This document shows, piece by piece, positions 1-10,155 of a stretch of 59,644 nucleotides of DNA (position 1 is the first letter of the stretch; each line of letters opens with the position of its first letter). The position numbers and the translations under genes were made by a program. The stretch spans positions 1,043-60,686 of the forward strand of contig FLMG01000275.1 in the NCBI GenBank assembly GCA_900088475.1, written 5' to 3'. The notes beneath the pieces were generated by a model. That model was not told where the DNA came from. It searched no databases and was given only the letters and a program-made list of their open reading frames with translations. This stretch comes from Hyphochytrium catenoides. Taxonomy: Eukaryota > Sar > Hyphochytriomycetes > Hyphochytriales > Hyphochytriaceae.

Positions 1-828
1 GATCGTGGTAATCGCCTTGAGAGTGGTAGTGCCATCGACGCTCACAGCTCCACCTACGTTGAGGTTCTCTGCTACTCCAGCACCACCAGAAACAATCAAT
101 GCTCCTGAGTCTGTAGATCCCGAGGTACTAGTGTCACTGATCGTGGTAATTGCCTTGAGAGTGGTCGTGCCGTCGACGCTCACTGCTCCACCGACATTGA
201 GGTTCTCTGCCACACCAGCACCGCCACTTACGATCAATGCTCCAGAGTCTGTAGATGTTGAGGTATCAGTGTCGCTGATCGTGGTAATCGCCTTGAGAGT
301 GGTCGTGCCGTCGACGCTCACAGCTCCACCGACATTGAGGTTCTCTGCCACACCCGCACCGCCAGAAACGATCAATGCTCCAGAGTCCGTAGATGTTGAG
401 GTACTAGTGTCGCTGATCGTGGTAATCGCCTTCAGAGTGGTAGTGCCATCGACGCTCACAGCTCCACCGACATTGAGGTTCTCTGCTACTCCAGCACCGC
501 CAGAAACGATCAATGCTCCTGAGTCTGTAGATCCCGAGGTACTAGTGTCGCTGATCGTGGTAATCGCCTTCAGAGTGGTAGTGCCATCGACGCTCACAGC
601 TCCACCGACGTTGAGGTTCTCTGCTACTCCAGCACCGCCAGAAACGATCAATGCACCAGAGTCTGTAGATCCCGAGGTACTAGTGTCACTGATCGTGGTA
701 ATCGCCTTGAGAGTGGTCGTGCCATCGACGCTCACAGCTCCACCGACATTGAGGTTCTCTGCTACCCCAGCCCCGCCACTTACGATCAATGCGCCTGTGT
801 CTGTAGATCCCGAGGTGCTAGTGCCGGT
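1..828 (-). repeat. Six 138-bp tandem repeats inside the fibre-like gene
   Basis: The marker gatcgtggtaat recurs at 1, 139, 277, 415, 553 and 691, an exact 138-bp period (46 codons). Copies differ by only a few bases and the reading frame is preserved. Units further into the gene are much more diverged. The array continues past the window edge. This looks like recent in-frame expansion of the GALIVSGGAG unit. Confidence 0.95.
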
Positions 829-3683
829 CACGTTAATTAGACCACCCACGAAAAGGTTTTCTGCCACGCCAGCCCCGCCTGCGACTATCAACGAACCTGA
901 ATCTGTGGATAGGGAGCCATCGGTGGAGCCGACTGTTGCTTTGCCCCCTAAATTGATGTTCTCTGCCACTCCGAGTCCACCATCGACTAGCAAAGCTCCG
1001 GTAACTGTCGAGGTTGAAGATTCTGTGGAGAATGTGTGGAGTGCACCTCCAATATTCACGTTTTTTCCGAATCCTGCTCCACCGGCGATAACTAAAGCTC
1101 CAGAATCAGTACCTTCTGATTCGAGAGTACTGCTAGTTGATATTCCTGTATCTTGAAGATTGAATGTGCCAAGAACCTTCAAGTCACCTCCAACAACAAG
1201 GTCCATCTGAACCGCCGCACCTCCCTTCACAACCAATGCGCCTGCTGAGGCATCCTCCGCTGCATCAGTCGTGTCGTAGATAGTCGTTGGTCCGCCAACA
1301 CTCAGACTTTGACCGATGCCAACCCCGCCAACCACCACCATAGCACCCGTATCTGTTGAGTTGGAGTTCGTGTTTGCATCTACTACTGAGAGTGTGTCAG
1401 TCGTCAAGACAGTGAAGGTACCAGTGTTCTTGGCACTGTCTGTACCGATAGGACCTGAGATCTGCTCACCAGTCAGGTTACTGAAAGAACCATCGTTAGG
1501 ACGCACATTACCAATAGGTGGTGGGCTCGCCAGGTCGATACTCGCAATAGCATCTTTCAGTGTGGCTGGGGTCACAATCTTATCCGTCGCCCCAGCAGAA
1601 ATATCATCTGCCGTTGCAATCACACTTCCTACAATACTATTTGCATCAATGACATCAAAGAAGGCATTCGTACGAGTATCTGCCGTACCCAGGTTCGTAG
1701 GTGCGGCCTCGAAGTACTGTGCGATACTCAGAGGAGTAAGGGCCACGTCGTTATCAGTTCCAGCAAGTACCTGGTCCTTGCTTGCTACCACTGTCCCCTT
1801 TAGACTCTTAGCATTGATGGTTGCAAAGAAAGCATCGTTGGCCGTTTCTGCTTTGCCAATGACGTAAGGTGTGTTGGACAGAAGACCCTTGAGTCCAGCG
1901 GGAGTTATTATTTTATCGTCGGCATTGCCTGCAAACACCTCATCAGCGATGGCAACCACTTGACCAGTCACGGTCTGGGCACGGAGTGAAGTGAAGCGAC
2001 CAGTGTTTGGGGCAGTGGCACCAATAGGGTTGGGACTTGCAAGATGTAATTTTAATTCTTTGGGAGTAACTAGAGTTGAAGCACTTGCACCTGCGGTAAC
2101 ACCATCTGTGTCCGCCAACATGGTACCTGCAACACTACTACCAGTAAGCGTGGTGAACGTACCTGGAGATGCGCTAGTACCTCCGATGGCGCCTGGGCTA
2201 GCCATGATCGAGGGCACGTTGGCTGGCACAAGAACACGGTCAGTCGTGCTCCCATCCACTGCAATAGTGTTTGTAGCGACGATCGGTCCAGTCATGCTGT
2301 CTACACTCAAGTTCCTAATATATGCATCGTTCTTGGATGTTCCATCACCGAGCACACCTTGGAAGCTGGACACTGCCGTGATGGTAGTACCCTTGATAGT
2401 ACTTGGGTTCTGACTACCAATGGGCTTCGGGTTGGCGAAGATTACTGTGAGGTTACTCGGAGCAAGTGCACGGGCGGGCATGGTAGCAGCGGAAGCCTGG
2501 GCGTCTGTGGCGAACTGAGCATTCAATGCTGTCCATGGTGCGTTAGTCACATTGATGTTTGTCGCATTGATAGTCGCAAAATGACCAACATCGGTCTTTG
2601 CTGTGTTACCAATGACGCCTGGTGCATTGAGAACGGAGCGCAGGCCTGCAGGAGTGACAGTGGTCACTACAGAGGTACCCGCCTTTGTGAGCTCATTAGT
2701 TGCCATCATAGGAATATCCTTAGTCCATGGTTTCGTTCCCGTAACATTGAGAGTTCCAATGTTGGCTGTAGAGATCGTGGCTGTGGTAAACTTGGCATTT
2801 GGTGGTGTTACTGCAGTACCTCCAATGAACGGAGGGTTGTTGGCAAGCATCTGGTTCATCACTGAGGGAGTGAGCACCTTGGTTGTACTGGTCAGGTCAG
2901 TGTTCTTGGCCAACATCCCCGCCGTAGCAGAAATGGCATTTGCATCTAGAGTGTTGATGTAAGCAGTAGGGACACGAGTGGCAACCGTTCCCAGATACTT
3001 GGGATTCTGCAGGATCGCTGCCAGGTTTGCGGCTGTAAGACAATCATTTCCAATAAGTTCAAGGTCAGAAGCAAGCCGGACAGTACCATAGGTAGTGGTA
3101 CTTGCTTGAGGGACAACAGTTGGGCTAACCCATGACAACCCACCTTGGCCAGTCGTCCCACCGACAGTCAGCACCTGTCCTGTCGATCCTTTGGGAAGCT
3201 TGCCCAGGGTAGTCGCACCTGTGGCCACTAATATGTCGCCTGTCGTATAGCTATTGAAGCCAGTACCACCCTCTGTAGCTAAGAACTTGTCACCTGTCAA
3301 TCTAAATGTTCCTGTGACCTCAAGGGTCTGGAACTTCGCAGACGCCGAAGCATTGCCACCACCAATCTGGACCGGTGGGTTGAACAATGCATTCTTCAAA
3401 GTAGATGGAGTAACAACAAGATTTGTTTTTGCATAGTCTGTGATAGTAGTCGGCGCGACAGCTCCAGCAATAGATGTGGCATTCAGGGTAGTGAAGGTAC
3501 CCGTAGAAGCAGAAATACTATGGCCAGCTGGTAGTGCCGCCAAGTACTGTTTTAGCACAGACGGACTGACTACTTTGTCACCTGGAGGTGTTGACAGCGA
3601 CAGATCATTCAACGCTGCCACCACCGTCCCAGTAATTTTGGTCGCGGATATGGAACCGAAAACCCCATTTGTAAGGGTCGACA
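1..3683 (-). CDS. Giant fibre-like repeat protein (C-terminus beyond window)
   Basis: This frame is open from an ATG at 3681-3683 to the left edge, giving at least 1,227 residues. An in-frame stop lies a few codons upstream of the ATG. The N-terminal two-thirds consists of ~60-residue units resembling phage tail-fibre repeats: a segment like DKVVSPSVLKQ followed by one like PIG..P.TG.FTTL. A GGTGFNSYTTGDILVA-type motif occurs once near residue 150. The last ~400 visible residues are units of the form GALIVSGGAGVAENLNVGG, six of them almost identical at DNA level. No signal peptide or membrane segment is seen. It shares its repeat types with the genes at 20156-25558 and 39537-43124, so the three are paralogues. 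A virion-surface fibre or adhesin is an inference from repeat type; no enzymatic motif was seen. Confidence 0.85.
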
Positions 3684-3810
3684 TGGTGCCGATGGATGTC
3701 GAGATCTATTTACTTTCTTTCAATCGCCAGTCGACAAACAAATGACGGTTTAGGTATATTAGAGTTTCGATAATATTTCAAGCCAGACAAAATTAACCTC
3801 TTCTTGTAAG

Positions 3811-4806
3811 CTAACTAAGAATAAGAAGTAAGAAGGCTATACCAAAGGCACCAAGGGAGAATATCCCAAATGCTATGGCCCGCAAAAGCAATTGGTCCGA
3901 GCTCGAAAAATTGCTGAGACCGCCGCCGGGTCGTGTTGGATCTGGGTGTGGCTGATGCTGTGGATCGATTAGACGCAGACCTCCTGATCGCTCCTGCGGC
4001 TTCGATGTCTCTGTACGCTTAGCAGCAGCTGTACTGCTAGCCACCGATTTTATACAGATACGTACGATAGTTCGCAGCGCTTCAGGTTTGAATTCGCAAG
4101 TCAGGAACTGCTCAACCTCCAACGCGGGCAAGCCCTGCTGGCTTGATGCAGAGCCGCTTTCGGGTAGAGTCAATGCCCATAACAACTTCAATATGACCTG
4201 AATCTCCAAATCCCACCCAGCAAGATAGAAGTGAGTGTTCTCCGGTACCAATAGCGACCAGGCGTTGAGGCTGACTCTGCCAGTCGCCTTAACCCGTGGC
4301 AGCAGAGACAACGCCGTATAGATAGTGTCTCGAAGTACATGTGAGTCAATAGAGTCTGGATTCGTCCGCACTTCGAGCGTTGCATGATGCACAATCGCTT
4401 GAATCATAGTGCAAGAAGAGATATAGTCCAGGATATAAGAGTTTGCCAACGGCTCCGAGTCAAACTGTCTGAGGAACTGCGCCCTCTTACAAGCATTGTC
4501 CAGCCTACCCTGAGATAGGTCTTCTTCTAAGTCTCTACGAAACTGTTCTCGACGTTTCCTCATAGAAACTTCATGCTCGGGATGACGATGAAATATAATT
4601 CGTCTGGCGAACACGTCGTCTGACACAATCTTTGTAATCATAACCCCGCGATGACCACGAGTTGTCCTAGTCGGTGAAGCCAATAGCGCTTCAATGACAG
4701 AGAACCTGTCGTATACCTCTCCGTCATCGCAACGCACCGGATCTACAATTGTTTCCCATGAAAAGGGATCCCGAAGGAGATCGTCAATACGAACTTCTGC
4801 CGTCAT
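3811..4806 (-). CDS. U-box protein with C-terminal membrane anchor
   Basis: 331 residues. The ATG at 4806 is preferred over an upstream ATG at 4929, because the U-box follows directly and the extra 41 residues are low complexity. Residues ~14-50 match the U-box core shared with three other genes here (DPFSWETIVDPVRCDDGEVY, then DRFSVIEAL). U-boxes fold like RING domains without zinc and recruit E2 enzymes, so a ubiquitin ligase role is expected. The middle is helical and unrecognised. The last ~25 residues (AIAFGIFSLGAFGIAFLLLI) form a hydrophobic tail consistent with a tail-anchored membrane protein. It is divergent from the gene at 5017, and a TATA-like stretch lies ~45 bp upstream. Confidence 0.8.
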   Translation of the reverse strand: MTAEVRIDDLLRDPFSWETIVDPVRCDDGEVYDRFSVIEALLASPTRTTRGHRGVMITKIVSDDVFARRIIFHRHPEHEVSMRKRREQFRRDLEEDLSQGRLDNACKRAQFLRQFDSEPLANSYILDYISSCTMIQAIVHHATLEVRTNPDSIDSHVLRDTIYTALSLLPRVKATGRVSLNAWSLLVPENTHFYLAGWDLEIQVILKLLWALTLPESGSASSQQGLPALEVEQFLTCEFKPEALRTIVRICIKSVASSTAAAKRTETSKPQERSGGLRLIDPQHQPHPDPTRPGGGLSNFSSSDQLLLRAIAFGIFSLGAFGIAFLLLILS

Positions 4807-5016
4807 TGTTCTTGGGCTTGGCAAGAAATTGAGATTGTGATGATGGCTATAAGAATCTGTCAACAAATCTTTGCTCGTGGATCTACTTCCACAAGTAAGC
4901 AATATCTGTTTTGTAAACAGATGTGGCAATCTGAACGTGCCGCACGAGCTATTCCGAATAACGGCTTTGGAATTAAAGACTTAGAGAATCGTTTGATATA
5001 CTGTTTTACCACAACG

Positions 5017-5547
5017 ATGTCGAAGCAGACTGTGAAAGCCTACAGCTTGAACCACTTGGATGGTAAGTATGTTTACGACACGGGTGATCCTACCATGGAT
5101 GCCTACCTGAATAAAGCTCTCTTCTACCAGCTGAATCCTCAGTTCTTGGAACGCCGCAGGAGCAGGCCATCTCCCTGTGCATGTTCTGACTTGCAGGAAT
5201 CGTTTGATCGTACCTCAGAGGAAGAAGCAAAGCGCATCCTTGGCGAATTCCAACCATACGCACAAGCACCGTTTGCATACTTCACAGGTCTCAAGCCATC
5301 GGAAGCCCAAATCCAGGCTGTTATAGACGATGCTAAGGGAATTGTCTGTGAGATGAAAGCAGGGGCAGACTACTGTCCAAAAGATAAGATGTCTGATCCA
5401 TACCTGTACGCCTATTTCTTGAACGATGCTGGTATTTTCAAACACGATTGCTCGCTCCCTGAAGACAAGAGAATCTGGACTCTATGCGATAACGTTACAG
5501 ATGAAAAAATAGAAAGTAGGATTAAAGATTTACTTACCAGAAGCTGA
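5017..5547 (+). CDS. Hypothetical protein, 176 residues
   Basis: The ATG at 5017 starts a compact soluble protein beginning MSKQTVKAYSLNHLDGKYVY. An upstream in-frame ATG at 4837 would overlap the divergent U-box promoter and is less likely. No signal peptide, membrane span or recognised motif was seen. It has scattered cysteines (CACSD, CEMK, DYCPK, HDCS), not in a zinc-binding pattern I know. A TAACGG element lies 53 bp upstream at 4959-4964. A long T-run follows the stop. Function unknown. Confidence 0.7.
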   Translation: MSKQTVKAYSLNHLDGKYVYDTGDPTMDAYLNKALFYQLNPQFLERRRSRPSPCACSDLQESFDRTSEEEAKRILGEFQPYAQAPFAYFTGLKPSEAQIQAVIDDAKGIVCEMKAGADYCPKDKMSDPYLYAYFLNDAGIFKHDCSLPEDKRIWTLCDNVTDEKIESRIKDLLTRS

Positions 5548-5668
5548 CTCATCTGATGATTACCATTTCCTTTTTTTTTCTCTGAAACAAACTGAAGATG
5601 TATTCATTCTGAGGTCCGCAAGAAGAATGTCGGAGATTTGAGCACTGAAGTCGTAACCCTAACCCTAT

Positions 5669-6739
5669 TCAGCATAAGTGCATGAACATTTGAGGATCAC
5701 ATTCACGATCATCAATCATTGGATGACGTAGCGTGAACACATCCACCAACCCTTCCTTGGTAGTTGGTGGTTCGAGACGTTTGTAGTAGACGTTGATAGC
5801 AACTGGGGGTATGTATCTACCAGAAGTGAGAAGCCGATAGGTGTTGAGATGCATGGCGACCTCCTTGGGATAGTCAAAGAAGATGCTGTACACTGGAAGG
5901 CCTTCCTGCAATGCTAGCTCAATCCAATGTTGTCGTGTCTTGATGTCCTTGTTGGTTGCATCGATGACGAAAGCCTTGCTGCCTTGAGCTATAGATAATT
6001 TCACCATTTTCTTACATTTTGGTAAGGTCTTAAGCTCATCTTGACAGATTCTGGTGTGATTGGGAAAGTAGGTCTTACAGTATCGTGTCTTACCAGTAGC
6101 TGGAGCACCAGTAAGAATGACTATGTGTGGTTGTTCTGGTGAAGGTAAAGTAAAGGTAGGCATCTCCCCACTGAGTAAATAGGTGGATGGAGCAGACGCA
6201 CTATCATAGTACTGACGTGTTTGATCGACAAGGGCATTTTCTACTGAAGTTATATCAGGATCATGAAATTGTAAACCGAGGTTGACAGCAAAATGTAGAT
6301 CGGCTCGGCTTGATGCTCGCCACTTTGCATCACCATTGGAATCTCCAAACATGAAGCACTTGGAGGCATCATAGCGGTGATCTGTGTTGATGAATTCGTC
6401 CCATACTCCCGTACGTGGTTTACCATAGATGCCGGTCGACTTGGCCACGTAACAAGTTAAGGGCACACCAAGGTCAGCAACAAGAGTCTGGATAGCAGCA
6501 AACACTTCTTCATCAAAGCGAACTTGGTTACTCAGAATATAGATATCATACTGTAACGACATAGCCTTGACAAATGGCTTTGTTTGCAGAAACAGGTACT
6601 CCCACTGATGTCGCACTTTGCCAAACCAGTCCTTGACCAGTGTACCATCCAGATCAAAGACACAGCAGATCGTATGCTGTGGAGTGTACCCTGCGGTCTG
6701 TAACGTCCAGAGATCCTCGTTCCTGTTATCCCAAATCAT
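5669..6739 (-). CDS. Polynucleotide kinase 3'-phosphatase-like protein (PNKP)
   Basis: 356 residues with the eukaryotic PNKP order: a HAD-type 3'-phosphatase followed by a P-loop kinase. The phosphatase motif DLDGTL is at residues 29-34, followed by YILSNQ, GKPRTG and FGDSNGD. The kinase Walker A, GAPATGKT, lies near residue 212, with later VIDATN. PNKP converts 3'-phosphate/5'-hydroxyl DNA ends into ligatable ends in single-strand break and double-strand break repair. It lacks the N-terminal FHA domain of animal PNKP. All catalytic signatures look intact. Divergent from the gene at 6870; the 130-bp gap is AT-rich. Confidence 0.93.
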   Translation of the reverse strand: MIWDNRNEDLWTLQTAGYTPQHTICCVFDLDGTLVKDWFGKVRHQWEYLFLQTKPFVKAMSLQYDIYILSNQVRFDEEVFAAIQTLVADLGVPLTCYVAKSTGIYGKPRTGVWDEFINTDHRYDASKCFMFGDSNGDAKWRASSRADLHFAVNLGLQFHDPDITSVENALVDQTRQYYDSASAPSTYLLSGEMPTFTLPSPEQPHIVILTGAPATGKTRYCKTYFPNHTRICQDELKTLPKCKKMVKLSIAQGSKAFVIDATNKDIKTRQHWIELALQEGLPVYSIFFDYPKEVAMHLNTYRLLTSGRYIPPVAINVYYKRLEPPTTKEGLVDVFTLRHPMIDDRECDPQMFMHLC

Positions 6740-6869
6740 GATGGCTTGTGATGAAAAAGTATATTACTTACTGAGTTTCTAAAAGTACATTTTGAAAAAG
6801 TATGGATGGGCTGGTTTTCTGGGAGTCTGTTATTTTCTCCCAAAGATAGTATACGTAAGTACTATCAAG

Positions 6870-8144
6870 ATGTTCGGTCTCCTTCTAGCTGGAGTTGCAG
6901 GGCATGTCATTGGGGGAGCACTGCGACGATGGAAAAATCTTCCTATCAATGCAAACTCTGGTATCACTGTGGGTCTAACAGATATTGAGGTATGGTCTGC
7001 CGTGACGAAAGAGATTCTCGACAAGCTGCCTGACACCCTGCGCCAGAACCACGAAGATGAAGACACAATAGCTACCACCTTGGAAGTGCTTAAGAGGTAC
7101 CGCGAAGACATACTCCAGAACTTCCAATCCACACGCCCAGACAGTCCCAAAGGCATACCACTACTCCGTCAGCCCCTGACTACTGCTGAGATCTTCAGCG
7201 ATGGCAAGACGGATGATACACTCCTACAAAACCTTCAAGACTATATGACAAACCAGGCTATACCTTGGAGATTTGTAGAGCAGACTCGTCTTGTGCCAGA
7301 ATGGGAGAGTCTATACACAGGTTGCTGGTTCGACTCCATCTTGGTATCTGTCCTACACTCAAGCAAAGAGGTCCGGCAAGAACTGTGTGAGAAGTTAAGA
7401 GCAAGAGGACTAAGTACAAACTATGGCCAGCAGCCCGCCGAGTTCTTACGGACTCTCAGACATGTCATATTCGATGACATTACTGAACGATTGGAAAGTG
7501 ACGAAGCGCTTTTTAGAGCTGTAGCAATCTATGTTCTCTCAATGATAGTCCAGAACAAAGTACCAGGGTATGAAGACCACCAGAACCTCCATGAGGTTAT
7601 CAACAGACTCGGACACATTGAATACAGCGATGAAGAGGACAAGGACGAGTATCCCTACATAGTAGTATATGATGATAACACTGCGTCGAAGCTCACAGCA
7701 CGTGCGTACATCAGTATGTCTGTGGATCTCTTGCAGGACCAAGTGATGGATCTACTAGAAGAGTTACCGGAGCTGCGACGAGACCTGCCATCCATCTGGG
7801 ACAGGCACCTGAAACCTTTCTTGCTACAGACTTGTCAAGCAACATATGAAGTTAATGCTATTCTAGCGTACGCACTCGACGTTACTATCGTAGACCTTGG
7901 ACTCAACTTGCCAGATATGATAGACCATGAAACCTTCCTGACCTTCGTCACAAATGCGCCTCGGGATGCCTACCTGTTCTATCTTCCAGATACATTGCTC
8001 TATGGAGTATACAATATCGAGAAGGTCCGTGATGATAGGCTCGTCGTTGTCTACGCCGACACTGTTAGCACGGGAGTGGGTCATCAGCTGTTCCTGTCAG
8101 CCCAAGAGCATCCTAGCTGGAACTTCCAAGATATACAATGCTAG
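6870..8144 (+). CDS. Membrane-anchored putative thiol peptidase (C19/USP-like Cys and His boxes)
   Basis: 424 residues from the ATG at 6870; an in-frame ATG at 6792 would add 26 residues. The start at 6870 gives an N-terminus MFGLLLAGVAGHVIGGAL, a glycine-rich hydrophobic segment that could insert into membrane. GCWFDSILVSVLHS (Cys codon 7323-7325) resembles the Cys box of ubiquitin-specific proteases. VGHQLFL near the C-terminus (His codon 8082-8084) resembles the His box. The ~250 residues between them are not recognisable by eye. A deubiquitinase or other papain-fold protease is an inference from these two boxes. Followed 46 bp later, same strand, by a gene with a similar N-terminus, so the two probably work at the same membrane. 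Confidence 0.6.
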   Translation: MFGLLLAGVAGHVIGGALRRWKNLPINANSGITVGLTDIEVWSAVTKEILDKLPDTLRQNHEDEDTIATTLEVLKRYREDILQNFQSTRPDSPKGIPLLRQPLTTAEIFSDGKTDDTLLQNLQDYMTNQAIPWRFVEQTRLVPEWESLYTGCWFDSILVSVLHSSKEVRQELCEKLRARGLSTNYGQQPAEFLRTLRHVIFDDITERLESDEALFRAVAIYVLSMIVQNKVPGYEDHQNLHEVINRLGHIEYSDEEDKDEYPYIVVYDDNTASKLTARAYISMSVDLLQDQVMDLLEELPELRRDLPSIWDRHLKPFLLQTCQATYEVNAILAYALDVTIVDLGLNLPDMIDHETFLTFVTNAPRDAYLFYLPDTLLYGVYNIEKVRDDRLVVVYADTVSTGVGHQLFLSAQEHPSWNFQDIQC

Positions 8145-8190
8145 TGAAGCAGAAATACATGCCCCCATCATTTTTTCTAAACCTAACTAT

Positions 8191-9258
8191 ATGTGTCAGT
8201 CAGGAAGAATGCCTCTTGGGATCGGTCTTTGTCTTCTACTAGGCTCAATCATTGGAGGTGTCGAATGGAAAACTAGTTATGATGACTTAACGAAGGTGTA
8301 TATGGTTATGCGAGATCCTACGATTCCCATGAGTGACAAAGAAAAGGAGCTTCTCGCCATTCTGGAAAGTAATGATATACCCATCACGCCGAATCCCATT
8401 CTTCGTCAACCAAATAATACAAATGTCATTACAAAGGAGCGGATAATGGCAGCATTGAAAGATCCTGAGGTATGTGGATTCAGAACTCCAATGTCACAGT
8501 GGACCGATATCCATAAGAATCTCAAGGAACGACTGGACAATTCAGTTGTTTTTATTTCTACTGAGCAACTAGTTACCAAGCTGAATTGGGTTATTGATAA
8601 AATGCTTTCTCGACAGGGTATGGTGAAAGGTGAGAGTTACTCAGTGGCCATCAGTCCTAAGAAGTCCAGCCAATGGCTACACTCCATAGTCGCCATGGGG
8701 CTGTTTGAAGAGATAGGACCACCGAAGGAATGGACACACCTCAAAATGGACAATGAGTTGGAGACATATATTGGCCACACTGATAGAGTGACAGCCAATA
8801 CACTTCTTTACATAGACGATGTCTCGTATTCTGGCTCACAACTGGCCAAGGTAGTTGTGAAGCTTCATGAACTAGGCCAATTTAACAATCCAAACTTCAA
8901 GCTCGTGATGCTGGTCCCATATATAACACGCCACGCTTATGATCGTATAACTCTGCGTGTTGAGGAGAATAAGATTCCTTGGAAACAGTTCAAACTCTAT
9001 ACTGGTGAAGGAATTCCGACGCTTAGCTGCTCGTTCTTCACAATGCTTGATCGCCACAACATACAAGATCTGATTTCGGACGGTGACTGGGACGAGAAGT
9101 CTCTTGTCTTCACAGAGTGGAAGATTGCCGATAAGATGTCATTACCCAATTATTGTGGGTATGGTCTAAGTGAAGCTCTGTACAAAGATGATGACCTCGT
9201 TCCATATAAGTACAAACATGATGACCCATCCATGTATAGAGATCTTAAGCTTGTCTGA
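8191..9258 (+). CDS. Phosphoribosyltransferase-like protein with hydrophobic N-terminus
   Basis: 355 residues from ATG 8191 (alternative ATG 8209). An ATG at 7954 would overlap the preceding gene by nearly 200 bp and is rejected. The N-terminus MPLGIGLCLLLGSIIGGVEW is hydrophobic and glycine-rich. The central LLYIDDVSYSGSQLAK resembles the PRPP loop of type I phosphoribosyltransferases (hydrophobic strand, two acidic residues, small residues, T/S-G). SVAISPKKSSQ upstream and VMLVPYIT downstream could be flanking strands. No purine or pyrimidine hood signature is apparent, so the substrate is unknown. It follows the peptidase-like gene by 46 bp. Confidence 0.6.
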   Translation: MCQSGRMPLGIGLCLLLGSIIGGVEWKTSYDDLTKVYMVMRDPTIPMSDKEKELLAILESNDIPITPNPILRQPNNTNVITKERIMAALKDPEVCGFRTPMSQWTDIHKNLKERLDNSVVFISTEQLVTKLNWVIDKMLSRQGMVKGESYSVAISPKKSSQWLHSIVAMGLFEEIGPPKEWTHLKMDNELETYIGHTDRVTANTLLYIDDVSYSGSQLAKVVVKLHELGQFNNPNFKLVMLVPYITRHAYDRITLRVEENKIPWKQFKLYTGEGIPTLSCSFFTMLDRHNIQDLISDGDWDEKSLVFTEWKIADKMSLPNYCGYGLSEALYKDDDLVPYKYKHDDPSMYRDLKLV

Positions 9259-9290
9259 AAAAAAAAAGACTAAGATGTCCTTGGCTCTAC

Positions 9291-9773
9291 CTAGTATTGA
9301 CTCCCCAGCCACACACCAATTGCGAAACATAACCAAGACGAAAAGGCAAGACTCCAACTACAGCGGCCACCAGACTCCGGCTCCTCATCTTCATCGTCAG
9401 CTTCGTCACCTGAGGAAGTTGGCTCATCATCTGATGACGAGGACTCTTCATACTCGGTGCGGCTGTCACTGATCTCCTTGGCCTTAGCGCTCTCTTCTCG
9501 GCTATGGCCCTCATCTTTTTTCATAAAGTCCATTGTGGTTTGTAAGTGTTGGTAGTACAGAGGAGCTGACTGCTCTACGACCTCTGGGTTCTTGCTTAAC
9601 ACATGGAAGAACGCCTCTCCACGAAGAATCTCATCAGTAGAGAACGTGCTGACGTCTTCCTTATAATAAAGAGCTCGAAGTATGGCATCGCGCTTATGAA
9701 AGGTTTTGAGACCTTCAATAAAGCGCTCGCACCATAAAGAGTTCAGACGTGATGACGGGGAGACATTGACCAT
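9291..9773 (-). CDS. Acidic protein with C-terminal hydrophobic segment
   Basis: 160 residues from ATG 9773. The first ~95 residues look globular. They are followed by a Ser/Asp/Glu-rich stretch (EESSSSDDEPTSSGDEADDE) and a C-terminal hydrophobic segment (WSLAFSSWLCFAIGVWLG) that could be a tail anchor. No family recognised. It lies convergent to the PRTase-like gene, 32 bp from its stop. Confidence 0.65.
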   Translation of the reverse strand: MVNVSPSSRLNSLWCERFIEGLKTFHKRDAILRALYYKEDVSTFSTDEILRGEAFFHVLSKNPEVVEQSAPLYYQHLQTTMDFMKKDEGHSREESAKAKEISDSRTEYEESSSSDDEPTSSGDEADDEDEEPESGGRCSWSLAFSSWLCFAIGVWLGSQY

Positions 9774-9977
9774 CTCTATATAATCTCATATTCTCTAAAT
9801 GGGAGGTCACTGTTAGATCTTCTAGGACTAACCTAACACAATCAAGATCTAAGAAGACTCTAGGGTGTTGGTTAGGGTCTCGGCTAAGGGCATTGTCCAG
9901 CTCTGCGGTCGGAAGGGCGCACCAACCGCATGTTCTAGCGGGCATTGCGGCGAATTATGATGTGGCGGATTCGGCGT

Positions 9978-10008
9978 TCAGAACTTCATGTTCTGACCTG
10001 CCTTTTTT
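9978..10008 (+). terminator. Hairpin followed by T-run
   Basis: TCAGAAC (9978-9984) and GTTCTGA (9990-9996) form a 7-bp stem with a 5-base loop, followed by six T at 10003-10008. No plus-strand gene obviously ends here, so its role is uncertain. Confidence 0.3.
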
Positions 10009-10081
10009 CTTGTTATAGTGGTGTCAACGTCTGCTAGACGTTCGTTGTAGTTGTTAGATCATGTGGAAGGGTGTGTTGTAA

Positions 10082-10148
10082 ACTTCTGAAGATGCATTCA
10101 TTTCAGAATTTCTTCTCAGGTGATCAAGTGATCAAGATCTTCAGAAGT
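10082..10148. repeat. 12-bp inverted repeat upstream of ankyrin-like gene
   Basis: ACTTCTGAAGAT at 10082-10093 and its perfect complement ATCTTCAGAAGT at 10137-10148 end 7 bp before the ATG at 10156. The 43-base loop holds two direct GTGATCAAG-like copies. It may be a protein-binding site or 5'-leader structure. Part of the left arm with its flank (CTGAAGATGCATTCATT) recurs almost unchanged near 5590. Confidence 0.6.
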
Positions 10149-10155
10149 CAGAGCA

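Noticed and set aside
5-1156. 383-residue plus-strand open frame
   Set aside because: Shadow of the minus-strand fibre gene; its regularity comes from the 138-bp repeat.
2359-2865. 168-residue Cys-rich plus-strand frame
   Set aside because: Antisense to fibre repeats; Cys residues come from codons opposite the repeat and form no zinc pattern.
5654-5666. Telomere-like TAACCCTAACCC
   Set aside because: Only two units inside an intergenic gap; consistent with chance.
9715-9945. 76-residue minus-strand frame (MPARTCGWC...)
   Set aside because: Overlaps the better-supported gene at 9291-9773 by 59 bp in another frame; no motif. Could be a fragment but not supportable.
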